From NCBI GenBank assembly GCA_902533585.1, contig CACAMG010000003.1, positions 1 through 57,468 of the forward strand: a stretch of DNA of 57,468 nucleotides, written 5' to 3'. Under the pieces are notes generated by a model. It saw nothing but the letters and a program-made list of their open reading frames with translations, had not been told where the DNA came from and did no database searches. Shown here in pieces: positions 8,633-18,622 of the stretch. A program made the translations under genes and the position numbers. The DNA is from an uncultured Pelagibacteraceae bacterium (GTDB lineage Bacteria; Pseudomonadota; Alphaproteobacteria; Pelagibacterales; Pelagibacteraceae). Every line of letters begins with the position of its first letter. The first letter of the stretch is position 1.

Positions 8633-9442
8633 ATGTATAAAAGCGTTATAATCTCTTCAGGATTTCATATTGCGATTATTTTTTTGGCTGCACTAAGTCT
8701 TCCATTTATTTCAAAAAAACCTATAGAACTTCCTCCATTAATATCTATTGAGTTAATACAAATTACTGATGAAACAAATATTCCTTATGCCCCAAAAGCA
8801 AAAAAAATAATAGAAAAAGTTAAGAAAGAAAAAGAAAAACTGTTATCTGAACAAGCCCCACCAAAGAAAATTAAAAAAGTGAAGCCAGACGCAATACCAT
8901 TGCCAGATAAAAAAGTTGAAAAAATAAAAAAAATCAAAGAAAAAAAACAAAATCCAGAGAAAATAGATAGTGAAGTAAAACAAGTTTCAGAGTTTGAGAA
9001 AAAAGAAATGTTTGATACCAACGCTATTGCTGCACTTATTGACAAATCAAAGGAAACAATGGCTGAAACAACAAAAAAAACTAATAAAATTTCACAATCC
9101 GAAGATAAAACAATGAATTTTTCTAGTTTAACATTATCAGAAGAAGATGCGCTTAAAGCTCAAATATTTGGTTGCTGGAGCATCCCATTGGGTTTACCCT
9201 ATAATGAAAATTTATTAGTTAGAATTAAATTGAAATTAAAACCAGATGGCACTGTTGTGAAATCAGAAATACTGGATCACGCAAGAATGAACAAACCCGG
9301 TCAAGGATTTTATAAAGTTTTAGCGGAAAGCGCTCTAAGAGCAATCAAATTATGTCAGCCTTTAAGAGTTCCAACCACTGGCTATGAAAGATGGAAAGAT
9401 TTACAATTAAATTTTGATGCAAGAGAGATGTTAGAAGGATGA
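8633..9442 (+). CDS. tolA: Tol-Pal system protein TolA
   Basis: Inner-membrane-anchored protein that spans the periplasm to link the TolQR motor with TolB/Pal. Residues 1-26 form an uncleaved membrane anchor, residues 50-120 are a Lys/Glu/Pro-rich extended region (domain II, here shorter than in E. coli), and the C-terminal domain contains two cysteines (FGCWSIP and IKLCQPL) placed like the domain III disulfide, plus a [13 protein letters not shown] strand. Low sequence conservation is normal for TolA; the position between tolR and tolB supports the call. Confidence 0.88.
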   Translation: MYKSVIISSGFHIAIIFLAALSLPFISKKPIELPPLISIELIQITDETNIPYAPKAKKIIEKVKKEKEKLLSEQAPPKKIKKVKPDAIPLPDKKVEKIKKIKEKKQNPEKIDSEVKQVSEFEKKEMFDTNAIAALIDKSKETMAETTKKTNKISQSEDKTMNFSSLTLSEEDALKAQIFGCWSIPLGLPYNENLLVRIKLKLKPDGTVVKSEILDHARMNKPGQGFYKVLAESALRAIKLCQPLRVPTTGYERWKDLQLNFDAREMLEG

Positions 9443-10788
9443 TGAGAAATACTAAGATTATTATATTTTTGTTTTTATTGTTTTATCCATTTAAATCATT
9501 TTCATTAGTCGAAGTTGATATTACAAGAGGAAATTTAAATCCACTGCCTATTGCGGTCTCTCCACTTTTTTCGAACCCAGAATCAGAATCTCAATTAGAA
9601 AATATTTTAAAAATAAAAAATTTAGGTCAAGAAATTTCAGTTGTTGTTGAAAATAATTTAAAAAAAACTGGTTTATTCAATCCTTTAAGTAAAGATGCTT
9701 TTTTGCAAAAACCTGATGTAGCGCACTTCAAGCCAAGATTTGAAGACTGGGCGCTAATAAAATCACAAGCATTAATTACAGGAAAAGTTTCATTAATTGA
9801 TGAAAAATTAAGAGTTGAATTTAGATTATGGGACGTGCTTGCCGGTAGAGAAATGCTAGCACTTGCTTTTACTACAGTTCCAAAGAATTGGAGGAGAGTA
9901 GGGCATATTATAACTGACAAAGTATATGAAAGACTCACAGGAGAAAAAGGTTATTTTGATACAAGAATAATTTATGTTTCAGAAGAAGGACCTAAAACAA
10001 AAAGAATTAAAAAATTGGCAATTATGGATCAAGATGGTTTTAATACTAAATATCTAACTTTAGGAAATGAATTAGTTCTTACGCCTAGATTTAATCCAAC
10101 AAATCAAATGGTAACCTATTTATCTTATTTTAAAAATTTGCCCAGAGTTTATCTTTTAGATATAGAGACTGGAATTCAAGAAGTTGTTGGTGATTTTCCA
10201 GGCATGACATTTGCACCAAGATTTTCGCCAAATGGAAAAAAAATTATAATGAGTTTTGCAAAAGACGGAAACTCTGACATTTATACAATGGATCTTGAAA
10301 ATAGAATAGTTGAACGAATAACCAACCATCCTTCAATAGACACATCACCATCTTATTCACCTGACGGACAATATATAACTTTTAATTCAGATAGAAGTGG
10401 ATACCAACAAATATATATTATGAAAAACGATGGAACTAAAGTTAAAAGAATTTCTTTTGGCAATGGTTTATATGGAACGCCAGTATGGTCTCCAAGAGGT
10501 GATTTGATCGCATTTACAAAATTACATAAAGGAAAGTTTTATATTGGAGTTATGAGAACTGATGGAAAAGGAGAAAGATTGTTAACTGAAAATTATTATC
10601 AAGAAGCACCATCCTGGTCACCCAATGGAAGAGTTTTAGTTTTTTATAGAGAAACCAAGAGCAATGACAAAGGAGAAGGTTTTTCAGCAAAGCTTTGGTC
10701 AATCGATTTAACAGGATACAACGAAAGGCTTGTAGAGACAGAAACTGATGGATCCGACCCATCTTGGTCCTCTTTATTGAGCAATTAA
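9439..10788 (+). CDS. tolB: Tol-Pal system beta-propeller protein TolB
   Basis: Periplasmic protein that binds Pal and TolA. The first 22 residues form a signal peptide ([16 protein letters not shown]). An N-terminal alpha/beta domain ([29 protein letters not shown]) is followed by six WD40-like propeller repeats with the SPDG/SPNG signature ([32 protein letters not shown]). The length of 449 residues is normal. The start ATG overlaps the tolA stop region by 4 bases. Confidence 0.96.
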   Translation: MMRNTKIIIFLFLLFYPFKSFSLVEVDITRGNLNPLPIAVSPLFSNPESESQLENILKIKNLGQEISVVVENNLKKTGLFNPLSKDAFLQKPDVAHFKPRFEDWALIKSQALITGKVSLIDEKLRVEFRLWDVLAGREMLALAFTTVPKNWRRVGHIITDKVYERLTGEKGYFDTRIIYVSEEGPKTKRIKKLAIMDQDGFNTKYLTLGNELVLTPRFNPTNQMVTYLSYFKNLPRVYLLDIETGIQEVVGDFPGMTFAPRFSPNGKKIIMSFAKDGNSDIYTMDLENRIVERITNHPSIDTSPSYSPDGQYITFNSDRSGYQQIYIMKNDGTKVKRISFGNGLYGTPVWSPRGDLIAFTKLHKGKFYIGVMRTDGKGERLLTENYYQEAPSWSPNGRVLVFYRETKSNDKGEGFSAKLWSIDLTGYNERLVETETDGSDPSWSSLLSN

Positions 10789-10820
10789 CCTACAAATTAA
10801 CAAAATTTTTTTAAATAATG

Positions 10821-10849
10821 TTGATTTTTTGACTTGAAAGATTTATCTA
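10821..10849 (+). promoter_or_regulatory. Candidate sigma70-type promoter for pal
   Basis: In the 101-base gap between tolB and pal, TTGATT and TATCTA are separated by 17 bases, giving a moderate match to the -35/-10 consensus. It would allow pal to be made in excess over tolB. AAGGAG lies 7 bases before the pal ATG. The call rests on pattern matching alone in A+T-rich DNA. Confidence 0.35.
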
Positions 10850-10889
10850 GTTGTGAAAAAGTTCAATAAAAAGATTTTAAGGAGCGGCA

Positions 10890-11375
10890 ATGAATTTAAG
10901 CAGAATTTACAGAAACGCAATATTAGTATTGTTAATGAGTTTAGTATTAACAGCATGCGCAACCAAGAAGACAACAACTACTGGAGCGCAAATGCAAGGG
11001 GATGTGTACACCGGCACAGACACAGTTAAATATTTAGCTGATGGGGTTCCGGACAGAGTTTTCTTTGCGACAAATGAATCAGTTTTAACAACACGTTCAA
11101 GAGAAACTTTAAGAAAACAAGCTGGATGGTTAAGACAGAATCCAAGCATTAACATAGTTGTTGAAGGTCATGCAGATGAAAGAGGTACAAGAGAATATAA
11201 CTTAGCTCTAGGAGAAAGAAGAGCGAATGCTGCCAAAGATTATCTAATGACTTATGGAGTTTCTTCGGATAGAATTTCAGTGATTAGCTATGGAAAAGAA
11301 AGACCTGTCGACTCAGGATCAAATCCACTATCTTGGTCTAAGAATAGAAGATCAGTTACTGTTAAAGCAAATTAA
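10890..11375 (+). CDS. pal: Peptidoglycan-associated lipoprotein Pal
   Basis: Outer-membrane lipoprotein that anchors to peptidoglycan through an OmpA-like domain and is pulled by TolB/TolA. The signal sequence ends in the lipobox LTAC, giving lipidated Cys at about residue 23. The OmpA domain has VFFATNESVL, VVEGHADERGTREYNLALGERRA and SYGKERPVDSG. The 161 residues match the family. A clear Shine-Dalgarno (AAGGAG) precedes the ATG. A strong intrinsic terminator follows directly. Confidence 0.97.
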   Translation: MNLSRIYRNAILVLLMSLVLTACATKKTTTTGAQMQGDVYTGTDTVKYLADGVPDRVFFATNESVLTTRSRETLRKQAGWLRQNPSINIVVEGHADERGTREYNLALGERRANAAKDYLMTYGVSSDRISVISYGKERPVDSGSNPLSWSKNRRSVTVKAN

Positions 11376-11398
11376 GAAATTAATTTAATTACATTATT

Positions 11399-11439
11399 AA
11401 GACCCCGGTTACCTAAAAAGTACCTGGGGTCTTTTTTTT
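11399..11439 (+). terminator. Intrinsic terminator after pal
   Basis: The arms AAGACCCC and GGGGTCTT pair perfectly, extended by a weaker inner stem around a short A-rich loop, and are followed by an unbroken run of T. It is one of two obvious intrinsic terminators in the window. It sits between pal and cpoB, so cpoB must use read-through or its own promoter. Confidence 0.9.
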
Positions 11440-11466
11440 GCCATTATTATAAATACAAATGCATTT

Positions 11467-12450
11467 ATGGTAAGATCAAAAATTAAATATTTTTTTGCAA
11501 TTATTTTTCTATTTTTTTCAATTAATAATTTAAAAGCAGAAAATCATAATATAGATGAAATATTAAAAATAATTCAAAAAGATCTTAAAACATTAGAAAG
11601 GGCAGTATATTCAGACTCATTTAATGCTGAGGGCCAATCAAGCGATTCGACGAATACTCTTGATCAAAATTCTGAAGAAGTTTTAACAAGACATCTATTA
11701 AAGCTTTCTGAAATAGAACAACAATTTCAAGATCTTACAAATAGATTTGAAGAAATAAATTTTAAGATTGATAAATTATCTAATAGAATTTCAAAGACAC
11801 AAGCAGACAATCAGTTTAGGTTGCAACAACTTGAAGAGAAAGCTAATTTTCTTAATAATGATACAAACCTAACAGTTTCTTCAAATATTGAAGAAAAAGA
11901 AAAAATTTTACCTGGAACATCTCAACCACAAGACCTAGGAGCAATTTCTTATAAAGATACTGAAACCAACTTACAAACCCAGCAAACACAATCAATTGAA
12001 TCCACATCAACTGTAGTTACAGAAGTTTTTGAAAAAGAAGAAAGACTGCTTCCCGAAGAAAGTCCTGAAAAACAATATGAATTTGCAACAAGTTTTTTAA
12101 AAGTTGGAGACTATAATACTGCGGAAAGAGCATTTAGAGAATTTGTTATTACAAATCCTGAACATTCTCTAGCAGGAAATGCTCAATATTGGTACGCAGA
12201 AACTTTTAGAATTAGACAATTGTATACTGATGCAGCAGAAGCATATTTAGAAGGATATCAAAAATATCCTAAAAGTGAAAAAGCTCCTATAAATTTACTA
12301 AAACTTGGAGTATCATTAGTTCAGATCGGAGAAAAAGATCAAGGTTGCTTAATGATTTCTGGAGTGGCAGAAAAATACCCTGAAGCAAATCAATCTGTTC
12401 TTCAAAAAGCTAAATATGAAGAAAAAAAGTTTGAATGTAAAAAAACATAG
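11467..12450 (+). CDS. cpoB: Tol-Pal associated periplasmic protein CpoB (YbgF)
   Basis: Periplasmic protein that coordinates outer-membrane constriction with peptidoglycan synthesis. It has a signal peptide (residues 1-25, FFAIIFLFFSINNLKA), a coiled-coil region around residues 80-130 with alternating charged residues, a low-complexity Gln/Thr/Ser linker, and C-terminal TPR repeats starting at PEKQYEFATSFLKVGDYNTAERAFREFV, the YbgF signature. At 327 residues it is slightly longer than E. coli CpoB. It closes the tol-pal cluster. A TATAAA box just downstream of the pal terminator could serve as a promoter. Confidence 0.9.
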   Translation: MVRSKIKYFFAIIFLFFSINNLKAENHNIDEILKIIQKDLKTLERAVYSDSFNAEGQSSDSTNTLDQNSEEVLTRHLLKLSEIEQQFQDLTNRFEEINFKIDKLSNRISKTQADNQFRLQQLEEKANFLNNDTNLTVSSNIEEKEKILPGTSQPQDLGAISYKDTETNLQTQQTQSIESTSTVVTEVFEKEERLLPEESPEKQYEFATSFLKVGDYNTAERAFREFVITNPEHSLAGNAQYWYAETFRIRQLYTDAAEAYLEGYQKYPKSEKAPINLLKLGVSLVQIGEKDQGCLMISGVAEKYPEANQSVLQKAKYEEKKFECKKT

Positions 12451-13471
12451 TCATAAAAAATTATTTAGAAATTTAAAAAATCTTAAAATTAAAAGAATTT
12501 ATAATATCTTTAAAAACTCTTTAAAAAACAATGACGATTCCCAAAATCTTGCTGTAGCTCTTTCTGGAGGGCCCGATAGTCTGGCATTATGTTATTTTGC
12601 AAAATGTTATGGAATTGAGAAAGATATCAATATTTTTTATTACATTGTTGATCATAAATTAAGAACAAATTCTTCAAAAGAAACAAACCAAATTGTAGTT
12701 TTTTTAAAAAAATTTAACATAAAATGTAAGGTTTTAACTTGGAGAGGAAAAAAGCCAACTTCAAATATTCAATCAACAGCCAGAGAGTCTAGATATACAT
12801 TATTATTTAATCAGTGCTTGAATGATAAAGTGCAAAATATTTTATTTGGGCATCATATAGACGATCTGTATGAAAATTTTTTTATAAGGTTATTAAGGGG
12901 TTCCGGGTTAAAAGGTCTGGCATCTTTTAATGAAACAAAAACAGAAAGAGGAAATAAAATTAATATTTTAAGGCCGTTTATTAATGTGGATAAAAAGTCT
13001 CTAACTTATGTGGCAAAATATATTTTTAATTTTTATATTAAAGATCCTTCAAACAGTAATAATATTTTTACAAGAGTTAGAATCAGAAAAATGATTAATA
13101 ATTTAAAGAAAGAAGGACTTGATAACAAAAAACTAATATTAACACTTAATAATTTGCAGGATTCAAATAAAACAATTAACCATTATGTAGATCAAAATAT
13201 TTTGTTAAATTCAAATTTTTCAAAAGACAAACCAAAAGTGATTTTAAATAGTCGTTTTTTCCAAGAACCAAATGAAATAGTTTTTAGATCAATTTCTAAA
13301 ATTTTAAAAAAAATCGGAAAAAAATACTATTATCCAAGAGGAAAAAGTGTCGCGTTTGTATTAAAAAAAATTAACTCAAAAAACTTTAAAAAAATTTCAC
13401 TAGCCAACTGTATTATTGAAAAATTAAACAATTCTTACATTATTTATAAAGAAATGAGTAAAATAAGTTAA
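12416..13471 (+). CDS. tilS: tRNA(Ile)-lysidine synthetase TilS
   Basis: Modifies C34 of the minor tRNA-Ile(CAU) to lysidine, so that it reads AUA, a very common codon in A+T-rich genomes. The PP-loop ATP motif SGGPDS is at about residue 50, followed by VDHKLR and LFGHHIDDLYENFFIRLLRGSG, all typical. The predicted ATG lies 35 bases inside cpoB; an in-frame TTG five codons later is an alternative start. The C-terminal domain is reduced and Lys-rich. The position before ftsH is the normal one. Confidence 0.92.
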   Translation: MKKKSLNVKKHSHKKLFRNLKNLKIKRIYNIFKNSLKNNDDSQNLAVALSGGPDSLALCYFAKCYGIEKDINIFYYIVDHKLRTNSSKETNQIVVFLKKFNIKCKVLTWRGKKPTSNIQSTARESRYTLLFNQCLNDKVQNILFGHHIDDLYENFFIRLLRGSGLKGLASFNETKTERGNKINILRPFINVDKKSLTYVAKYIFNFYIKDPSNSNNIFTRVRIRKMINNLKKEGLDNKKLILTLNNLQDSNKTINHYVDQNILLNSNFSKDKPKVILNSRFFQEPNEIVFRSISKILKKIGKKYYYPRGKSVAFVLKKINSKNFKKISLANCIIEKLNNSYIIYKEMSKIS

Positions 13472-13525
13472 TTTTTAGTCAAATTGACACTTGTTTAATT
13501 TATAATAATTCTTACTTTATATGTT

Positions 13526-15418
13526 ATGAATTTTAAAAATTTAGCTATGTGGGCAGTCATAGTGTTGTTGACTGTTGGTCTGTACAACATGTTTAAAAAT
13601 CCACAGGGATCAAATTACCAAAAAAATAATATAATTTTTTCAGAATTTTTATCTGAAGTTGAAAATGGTAGAGTTGTTCAAGTAGAAATACAAGGTAACA
13701 ATATTAAAGGGATAATGTCTAATGGTGATAAGTTTGTAACTTATTCTCCAAACGATCCAAATTTAATTGAAAAATTATCTGAAAAAGGTGTAAGCATTTC
13801 TGCTGCTCCTTTAGAAGAAAAAATGCCTTCGCTTTTTGGAGTTCTTTTATCTTGGTTTCCTATGCTTTTATTAATTGCAGTTTGGATTTTTTTTATGAGA
13901 CAAATGCAAGGAGGAAAAGGTGGAGCAATGGGTTTTGGAAAATCAAAAGCAAAAATGATGAATGAATTAAAAGGAAAAGTTACCTTTAAAGATGTTGCTG
14001 GTATAGAGGAAGCTAAAGAAGAAGTTGAAGAAGTAGTAGAATTTTTAAAAGATCCAAAAAAATTTAGTAGACTTGGAGGAAAAATTCCAAGAGGATGTCT
14101 TTTGGTTGGACCTCCAGGTACCGGCAAAACTTTACTCGCGCGAGCAATTGCAGGTGAAGCAGCTGTACCATTTTTTACTATATCTGGTTCTGACTTTGTC
14201 GAAATGTTTGTTGGTGTTGGCGCATCAAGAGTAAGAGATATGTTTGAGCAGGGTAAAAAACATGCACCGTGCATAATTTTTATAGATGAAATAGATGCTG
14301 TTGGAAGAAGCAGAGGAGCTGGGTTAGGTGGGGGAAATGATGAAAGAGAACAAACATTAAACCAGCTATTAGTTGAGATGGATGGATTTGATACTAATGA
14401 AGGAGTTATTATTATTGCAGCAACAAACAGACCAGATGTTTTAGACCCAGCTTTACTAAGACCCGGTAGATTTGATAGACAAGTGGTTGTATCTTTACCT
14501 GATATAATTGGTAGAGAGAAAATTCTAAAAGTTCACGCAAAAAAAATATCGATGACACCTGATATTAACTTAAGAACAGTGGCGAGAGGTACTCCTGGAT
14601 TTTCAGGAGCGGATTTGGCCAACTTAGTCAATGAAGCAGCTTTATTGGCCGCAAGAAAAAACAAGAGGATTGTTACTAACCAAGAGTTCGAGGAAGCAAA
14701 AGATAAGGTTATGATGGGCGCTGAAAGAAGGTCTATGGTTATGACTGAAGATGAAAAAAAATTAACAGCATATCATGAAGCTGGACATGCAATAGTAACT
14801 ATAAATGAAAAAGCAGCTTATCCAATTCATAAAGCAACAATAATACCTAGAGGTAGAGCTTTAGGGATGGTAATGCAATTACCAGAAAGAGACGAACTTT
14901 CTCAGACAAGAGAACAATTACATGCCCAAATGGCAATTGCAATGGGAGGAAGAGTTGCTGAAGAAATTATATTTGGAGAAGAAAAGGTAACTACCGGAGC
15001 AGCCAGCGATATTGAACAAGCTACAAAAAGAGCAAGAGCAATGGTTATGAGAGCTGGTTTAAGTAAAGAATTAGGACCAGTTGCTTATGGCGAAAATGAA
15101 GAAGAAGTTTTTCTTGGCAGATCTGTTGCAAGGCAGCAAAATATGTCTGAAGAAACTGCTAGAAAAGTAGATAGCGAAATAAGAAAAATTGTTGATAAAG
15201 GATATGAAAGAGCAAAAAAAGTATTAACTGAAAAAATAGATGATTTACATAAATTAGCTAAGGCTCTCCTTACTTATGAGACATTATCAGGAAGTGAAAT
15301 AGAGGATTTAATAAATAAAAATATATATCCTGCTAACAAAGACGATCTAAAGATTGAAGACCAGGAACAAGGATCAGCTCTGGGATCAATTGGATTAAAA
15401 CCAAAAATTGTACATTAA
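13526..15418 (+). CDS. ftsH: ATP-dependent zinc metalloprotease FtsH
   Basis: Membrane-anchored hexameric AAA protease that removes misfolded membrane proteins and regulators such as RpoH. Membrane segments are near residues 7-22 and 103-124, bracketing a short periplasmic domain. Walker A GPPGTGKT is at 195-202, Walker B is [11 protein letters not shown], the second region of homology includes [19 protein letters not shown], and the zinc site is HEAGH. The length of 630 residues is standard. Its usual substrate RpoH is also encoded in this window. Confidence 0.98.
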   Translation: MNFKNLAMWAVIVLLTVGLYNMFKNPQGSNYQKNNIIFSEFLSEVENGRVVQVEIQGNNIKGIMSNGDKFVTYSPNDPNLIEKLSEKGVSISAAPLEEKMPSLFGVLLSWFPMLLLIAVWIFFMRQMQGGKGGAMGFGKSKAKMMNELKGKVTFKDVAGIEEAKEEVEEVVEFLKDPKKFSRLGGKIPRGCLLVGPPGTGKTLLARAIAGEAAVPFFTISGSDFVEMFVGVGASRVRDMFEQGKKHAPCIIFIDEIDAVGRSRGAGLGGGNDEREQTLNQLLVEMDGFDTNEGVIIIAATNRPDVLDPALLRPGRFDRQVVVSLPDIIGREKILKVHAKKISMTPDINLRTVARGTPGFSGADLANLVNEAALLAARKNKRIVTNQEFEEAKDKVMMGAERRSMVMTEDEKKLTAYHEAGHAIVTINEKAAYPIHKATIIPRGRALGMVMQLPERDELSQTREQLHAQMAIAMGGRVAEEIIFGEEKVTTGAASDIEQATKRARAMVMRAGLSKELGPVAYGENEEEVFLGRSVARQQNMSEETARKVDSEIRKIVDKGYERAKKVLTEKIDDLHKLAKALLTYETLSGSEIEDLINKNIYPANKDDLKIEDQEQGSALGSIGLKPKIVH

Positions 15419-15424
15419 TCCATA

Positions 15425-16477
15425 ATGCAAAAATATTACACAAAAGTGTGTAATTTTTATTATGGCTCAGATTCTAGAATAAAAGTTAAAAAAAAACTTT
15501 CTTTGCCTTTAAACGGTAATAATTTTATATCTTTTGATTCTTTAGAAATATTATCTAGAAATAGTAGAAAAAGAATTCATATTAAAGATATAAAAAAACA
15601 GTCAAAAAAATTAAGAAAAAAAATATATTTTGATTTAAAAAAAATAACAAAAAAAAAAAAATTTAAAAAATTACATTTATCATCTTTTCCAATTTTAATG
15701 GGTATTTTAAATCTGACGCCTGATAGCTTTTCAGATGGAGGATTATATAATAATAAAAAATTATCTTATAAGTATGCAAAGAACTTGGTAAAAGCAGGAT
15801 GTAAAATTTTAGATATTGGAGGTGAATCAACAAGACCAGGAGCCAAAGATATTTCTAAAAATATAGAATGGAAAAGAATTAAATCAGTAATAAATAAACT
15901 AAAAAAAATAAATAACTTTATTTCATTAGATACAAGGAAAAGTTGGATAATGGAACAAGGTATTAAAAATAATATAAATTTAATTAATGATGTGTCTGGA
16001 TTTACTTATGATGAAAACACATTAAATATTTTAAAAAAATTTAAAACACCTTTTATAATTCATCATATGAAAGGGACACCTCAAACAATGCAAAAAGATC
16101 CAAAATACAAAAATGTATTATTAGATATATATGATTACTTTGAAAGAAAAATCAATCAAATAAGAAAAATTGGAATTAAACATAATAATATAATATTAGA
16201 TCCTGGGATTGGCTTTGGAAAAAATTTGAAACATAATATTACTTTAATTTCAAATATTTCTATTTTCCACTCGCTAGGTTTTCCTATAATGTTAGGTATT
16301 TCAAGAAAAAAATTTATTAAAGATTTGTCAGGAAAAAATGATAGCAAAAAAAGAATTGGCGGAACTATTTCATCGACACTGTATTCAATGACACAAGGTG
16401 TACAAATTTTGAGAATACACGATATTAATGAAGTAAACCAAAGTATTAAGGTATTTAAGTCTATAAAATTTAATTAA
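15425..16477 (+). CDS. folP: Dihydropteroate synthase with alphaproteobacterial N-terminal extension
   Basis: Condenses p-aminobenzoate with hydroxymethyl-dihydropterin diphosphate in folate synthesis. The catalytic TIM barrel begins near residue 88 with ILMGILNLTPDSFSDGG, then ILDIGGESTRPGA, SLDTRK, LINDVSGF and LDPGIGFGKN. The first 85 residues form a lysine-rich extension with YYTKVCNFYYG and LPLNGNNFISFDSLE, which resembles the extra N-terminal domain of many alphaproteobacterial FolP proteins. Total length is 350 residues against about 280 for the core enzyme. It overlaps the glmM start by one base (TAATG). Confidence 0.92.
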   Translation: MQKYYTKVCNFYYGSDSRIKVKKKLSLPLNGNNFISFDSLEILSRNSRKRIHIKDIKKQSKKLRKKIYFDLKKITKKKKFKKLHLSSFPILMGILNLTPDSFSDGGLYNNKKLSYKYAKNLVKAGCKILDIGGESTRPGAKDISKNIEWKRIKSVINKLKKINNFISLDTRKSWIMEQGIKNNINLINDVSGFTYDENTLNILKKFKTPFIIHHMKGTPQTMQKDPKYKNVLLDIYDYFERKINQIRKIGIKHNNIILDPGIGFGKNLKHNITLISNISIFHSLGFPIMLGISRKKFIKDLSGKNDSKKRIGGTISSTLYSMTQGVQILRIHDINEVNQSIKVFKSIKFN

Positions 16478-17808
16478 TGTCAAAAAAATATTTTGGAACA
16501 GATGGTATAAGAGGAACAGTAAATAAAGGAAATATAAATGGTGAAATGTTTTTTAGGTTTGGTTTATCTGCTGGAACATATTTTAGAAATTTAAAAAAAA
16601 CAAAACAAATTGCAATAATTGCTAAAGATACTAGATTGTCAGGTTATACACTAGAACCTGCGTTAGTTTCAGGACTAACATCAGCAGGAATGCATGTCTA
16701 TACACTTGGTCCACTACCCACAAATGGCCTTGCTATGTTAACAAGAAAAATGAAAGCAAATATGGGTATAATGATTACTGCATCACATAATCCGTATTAT
16801 GACAATGGGTTAAAACTTTTTGGACCCGACGGTTTAAAACTTTCAGATAAAATTGAAAAAAAAATTGAAAGATTAATTGATTCAAAAATAATAAAAAATC
16901 TTTCAAGAGCTGAAATTCTTGGCAGAGTAAAGAGGTTAGAGGATGGAAACGATAGATATGTAAGTATTTTAAAAAGCAACTTTCCAAAAAATTTCAATTT
17001 AAAAGGTTTAAAAATCGCAATAGATTGTGCTAACGGAGCAGGATACAAATCTGGGCCAACACTATTAAAATCTTTAGGTGCAAAAGTTTTTAGCACAGGC
17101 GTTTCGCCTAATGGTCTAAATATAAATGATAAAAGTGGATCTACCTTTCCATCAAAAATAAGATCGTTAACAAAAAAACATAAAAGTCATCTTGGTATAT
17201 CCTTAGATGGAGATGCTGATAGAGTAATATTGTGTGATGAAAAAGGAAAAATTATAGATGGAGATCAGATAATAGCTATGTTAGCAACCAGATGGAAAAG
17301 AAAAAAAATTCTTAAAGGCGGAGTTATCGGGACAACAATGTCAAATTATGGATTACAGAACTATTTTAAAAAGCAAAAAATAAAATTCTATAGAGCCAAT
17401 GTGGGAGACAGATATGTTAAAGAAAAAATGCAAAAATACAAATTTAATTTAGGTGGAGAACAATCAGGACATATTATTTTAGGAAAATTTGCTACTACTG
17501 GAGATGGCTTGTTGGTTGCGCTTGAGGTTTTATTTTCAATGAGAAAAGGAAATAAAGCTAGCAACTTATTTAATGTTTTTAAACCAACACCTCAAATATT
17601 AGAAAATATAACTGTTAAAAATAAATTAGTAATTAATTCCAGAAAATGCAAGATAGCGATAAAAAAGGCAAAAAAACTTATTAAAAACCAGGGCAGAATG
17701 TTAGTTAGAAAATCTGGTACAGAACCAAAAATTAGAATTATGGGAGAGTCCGAAAATAAAAAATTACTTTTAAAATGTATTCAAATAGTTAAAAGATCAA
17801 TTAGATAA
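16477..17808 (+). CDS. glmM: Phosphoglucosamine mutase
   Basis: Interconverts glucosamine 6-phosphate and glucosamine 1-phosphate for UDP-GlcNAc, feeding peptidoglycan and lipid A synthesis. Family motifs are the start YFGTDGIRGTVN, the phosphoserine loop ITASHNPYYDNGLK, the metal-binding LDGDADR, the sugar-specificity GGEQSGH and the phosphate loop VRKSGTEPKIRIM. At 443 residues it is complete. The folP-glmM order following ftsH is common in proteobacteria. Confidence 0.97.
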   Translation: MSKKYFGTDGIRGTVNKGNINGEMFFRFGLSAGTYFRNLKKTKQIAIIAKDTRLSGYTLEPALVSGLTSAGMHVYTLGPLPTNGLAMLTRKMKANMGIMITASHNPYYDNGLKLFGPDGLKLSDKIEKKIERLIDSKIIKNLSRAEILGRVKRLEDGNDRYVSILKSNFPKNFNLKGLKIAIDCANGAGYKSGPTLLKSLGAKVFSTGVSPNGLNINDKSGSTFPSKIRSLTKKHKSHLGISLDGDADRVILCDEKGKIIDGDQIIAMLATRWKRKKILKGGVIGTTMSNYGLQNYFKKQKIKFYRANVGDRYVKEKMQKYKFNLGGEQSGHIILGKFATTGDGLLVALEVLFSMRKGNKASNLFNVFKPTPQILENITVKNKLVINSRKCKIAIKKAKKLIKNQGRMLVRKSGTEPKIRIMGESENKKLLLKCIQIVKRSIR

Positions 17809-17809
17809 A

Positions 17810-18622
17810 TTGAAACCTAAATCAAAAATACTCATAGTTGCTGGATCAGACTCTTCTGGTGGAGCTGGAATTCAAGCTGATATAAAAACAATAACTTCTC
17901 TTGGAGGATATGCCATGACAGCAATAACCGCTATTACTTCACAAAATTCAACTGGAGTTAAATCTATTGTGCCTATTTCACCAAAAGAAATATCAAAACA
18001 AATTGAATTTACATCACAAGATATAAAACCTAATACAATAAAAATTGGAATGCTTGGTTCAGCCAAAGTAATTGAGGCAGTTCTAAAATCACTAAAAAAA
18101 ATAAAGATAAAAAAAATTATTTTAGATCCTGTAATGGTAGCTAAAGATGGAACAAAATTGATTAATCATAAAGCAATTGAAATTTTAAAAAAAAAATTAA
18201 TAAAAAAAGCAACTTTAATTACACCTAATATTCCTGAAGCAGAAATTTTAACAAATATAAAAATTAAAAAACACAAAGATATGATTTATGCAGCAAACAT
18301 TCTTTTAAAATTAGGAGCAAAAAATGTTCTAATTAAAGGAGGTCATCTACCATATAAAATTATGAAAGATGTTTTTGTTAATAAAAAAGAAATAGCAATT
18401 TTTAAAAATAATAAAATTCTCACAAGACATACTCATGGTACAGGCTGTACTTTATCTAGCGCTATCGCCACCTATTATTCGTGTGGAAAAACATTAAAGA
18501 AATCTTGTGATATGGCAATTAAGTATGTTAACCATGCAATTGTAACTAGACCCAAATATGGAAAAGGTTATGGACCAATTAATCACTTGAATACAATTAT
18601 AGTAAGTAAAAAATTTAGATGA
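17810..18622 (+). CDS. thiD: Hydroxymethylpyrimidine (phosphate) kinase ThiD
   Basis: Phosphorylates HMP and HMP-P for thiamine synthesis. The 270 residues show the ribokinase-like pattern: [21 protein letters not shown] at the N-terminus, [24 protein letters not shown] and the anion-hole motif [12 protein letters not shown]. The start is TTG, one base after the glmM stop; no nearby ATG fits. SAR11 strains are known to require exogenous HMP because they lack thiC, and a kinase for imported HMP fits that physiology. Its stop overlaps the purA ATG by four bases. Confidence 0.94.
   Translation: MKPKSKILIVAGSDSSGGAGIQADIKTITSLGGYAMTAITAITSQNSTGVKSIVPISPKEISKQIEFTSQDIKPNTIKIGMLGSAKVIEAVLKSLKKIKIKKIILDPVMVAKDGTKLINHKAIEILKKKLIKKATLITPNIPEAEILTNIKIKKHKDMIYAANILLKLGAKNVLIKGGHLPYKIMKDVFVNKKEIAIFKNNKILTRHTHGTGCTLSSAIATYYSCGKTLKKSCDMAIKYVNHAIVTRPKYGKGYGPINHLNTIIVSKKFR

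Noticed and set aside
13472-13525. Sigma32-type or standard promoter before ftsH
   Set aside because: TTGACA and TATAAT are present but only 11 bases apart, and no heat-shock -10 pattern is seen.
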